Shown: one piece after another, positions 62,759 to 64,000 of the stretch
How the letters are laid out: each line of letters opens with the position of its first letter
Position numbering within the stretch: the first letter of the stretch is position 1
DNA from: Lachnoclostridium sp. An196
GTDB lineage: Bacteria; Bacillota; Clostridia; Lachnospirales; Lachnospiraceae
Assembly (NCBI RefSeq): GCF_002160135.1
Contig: NZ_NFJZ01000001.1
Span: 186,001 to 250,000, forward strand
Direction: 5' to 3'
DNA: 64,000 nt
Notes under the pieces: generated by a model
Databases searched by the model: none
Told to the model about the DNA's origin: nothing
Seen by the model: the letters and a program-made list of their open reading frames with translations, nothing else
Translations under genes and position numbers: made by a program

Positions 62759-62945
62759 CAAGTCGTGTACTCTGAAACCCTGGTGTATATTTCAGAGGAA
62801 CTGACCATCCCTCACGGTCAATCTGATCATCTTTCACGGAGATTCAGATCACTGATCTCGGAGAGGGATAGTCGGCGGTCAAAGTCGTTCTTATAATGAT
62901 GATGGCACACATTCGTGTGACTATCATTTAAGGAGGACGATGATC

Positions 62946-64000
62946 ATGGTAGATTATCGCGAAATCCTGAGGCTCCAGAGCCTTGGACACAACATCACTC
63001 AGATCGCCGGATCGCTGCACAGCTCCCGCAACACCGTAAGAGAAGTAGAACGGCTTGCGGATGAGAAAGGCATCCGGTGGCCGCTTGAAGAGGAGGTGAC
63101 AAATCCACAGCTTTATGTTCTGCTTTATCCGGAACGACAGGAAAAAGCAAATGTTTATCTGGAACCGGACTGTGCCTGGATCCACCGCGAACTGGCGAAA
63201 AAAGGAGTGAACCTGACACTGCTTTGGAAAGAATATCAAGTCAATTGCTCCAATGTCGGTCGTGTCCCATACCAGTATACACAGTTTTGTGACATTTACC
63301 GGGCATGGGTAAAAAAATCCAAAGCTACGATGAGGATCCATCATAAGCCCGGAGATGCCATGGAAGTGGACTGGGCAGGCGGGACACTGCCAATCAAAGA
63401 TCCTGTTACTGGAGAAACTGTTCCCGCATACCTTTTTGTAGGGGTTCTTCCCTGCAGCTGCTATGTTTATGCCGAACTCTGCAGCGACATGAAGTCTGAA
63501 AACTGGCTGCTCTGCCATGTACATGCCTATGAGTATTTCGGCGGTGTGCCCAGGCTGACGATCCCGGACAATCTCCGCACCGGCGTGCTGAAAAACACCC
63601 GTATGGAAACGGTCCTTAACCGCAGCTATTCAGAACTCGCAGACCACTATGGCACTGCAGTCGTCCCTGCCCGCGTTCGCCGTCCGCAGGACAAGAGCCA
63701 TGCCGAGGGCAGTGTCTCCTATGCGTCTACGTGGATTCTGGCGGCACTGCGGAACGAACCCTTCTTCTCCCTGGCCGATGCAAAAGAAGCCGTTGCTGAA
63801 AAGCTGGAAGAGCTTAATGGTTATGCCTTTAAGAAACGGGAAGGGAACCGCCGCGATGCTTATATCCATGAGGAAAAAGAATTCATGCAGCCGCTCCCTG
63901 CCAATCCCTATGAACCGTCTCTCTGGTCGGATCAGACAGTTCTTCTTGATTATACCGTAACTGACGGATTAAACAAGTATTCTGTCCCATATGACCTGAT
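62946..64000 (+). CDS. istA: IS21-family transposase IstA (3' end missing)
   Basis: The first 351 residues of IstA, running off the window. N-terminal helix-turn-helix VDYREILRLQSLGHNITQIA, then the DDE catalytic core: MEVDWAGGTLP (first Asp), VPRLTIPDNLRTGV (second Asp) and RRPQDKSHAEGSVSYAS (Glu region). AGGAGG lies nine bases before the ATG at 62946. The upstream 62740-62930 region has inverted CCATCCCTC / GAGGGATAG blocks, probably part of the element's left end. istB would follow outside the window. Confidence 0.93.
   Translation, partial: MVDYREILRLQSLGHNITQIAGSLHSSRNTVREVERLADEKGIRWPLEEEVTNPQLYVLLYPERQEKANVYLEPDCAWIHRELAKKGVNLTLLWKEYQVNCSNVGRVPYQYTQFCDIYRAWVKKSKATMRIHHKPGDAMEVDWAGGTLPIKDPVTGETVPAYLFVGVLPCSCYVYAELCSDMKSENWLLCHVHAYEYFGGVPRLTIPDNLRTGVLKNTRMETVLNRSYSELADHYGTAVVPARVRRPQDKSHAEGSVSYASTWILAALRNEPFFSLADAKEAVAEKLEELNGYAFKKREGNRRDAYIHEEKEFMQPLPANPYEPSLWSDQTVLLDYTVTDGLNKYSVPYDL

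Noticed and set aside
62928-63524. Minus-strand open frame at the right end
   Set aside because: It lies opposite the clear IS21 istA coding sequence, which runs off the window.

Overview
The window looks like the chromosome of a strictly anaerobic, Gram-positive, spore-forming Clostridia, most probably a Lachnospiraceae. The pointers are a PolC-type replicative polymerase, a YerC/TrpR-like regulator, MnmM, DUF1836, a stand-alone Spo0A effector domain, a LicT-type antiterminator with its RNA target, and an oxygen-sensitive glycyl radical enzyme with its activase. No tRNA, rRNA or CRISPR array was seen.

Layout. 1-9.1 kb: end of an ABC exporter, a DUF1653 gene, an Mrp-type Fe-S carrier, a YdcF protein, an SOS-controlled radical-SAM DNA repair pair, then a PTS block (HPr-like protein without the phospho-histidine, BglG/LicT antiterminator with RAT and terminator, EIIA, EIICB). 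9.1-17.4 kb: an XPD/DinG helicase with a Cas4-like N-terminus, a LysR regulator, a lysine riboswitch followed by a three-gene amino-acid ABC importer, DUF1294 and glyA. 17.6-19.5 kb: an AT-rich two-gene cassette (AAA ATPase plus TOPRIM-like protein) resembling anti-phage systems. 19.5-34.3 kb: mostly housekeeping genes (mnmM, thyA, folA, an FtsW/RodA protein, ispG, polC, purA, HAD and PHP phosphatases, yerC, DUF1836, dgt), then a small HTH plus Spo0A-C pair. 34.5-37.9 kb: rfbD and rfbB behind a textbook MerR-type promoter, next to a MerR-methyltransferase fusion. 38.0-41.5 kb: an unrecognised two-gene operon (large helical protein plus nuclease-like protein). 41.7-46.4 kb: a 1556-residue secreted Ig-repeat/DUF5722 protein.

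46.5-62.2 kb is an exopolysaccharide/capsule locus: UDP-glucose dehydrogenase, phosphoglycosyl transferase and Wzz-like protein in the host's normal composition, then a sharply AT-rich segment with five glycosyltransferases, an acetyltransferase, Wzy polymerase, Wzx flippase and, inside the same operon, a glycyl radical enzyme and its radical-SAM activase. That combination is the most unusual content: a radical sugar or polyol chemistry step apparently built into a Wzx/Wzy polysaccharide pathway. The locus ends in insertion-sequence debris (duplicated IS66-like left end, truncated IS66 orfA) and an IS21-family istA that runs off the window.

The parts connect: rfbB/rfbD (dTDP-rhamnose), UDP-glucuronate synthesis, the polysaccharide locus and the secreted DUF5722 protein are probably all about the cell surface, while the PTS block, the lysine importer and the MerR, Spo0A-C and antiterminator elements show local control by RNA and DNA switches that can be read directly from the sequence. 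Start codons were chosen by ribosome-binding-site spacing and several differ from the longest open frame.
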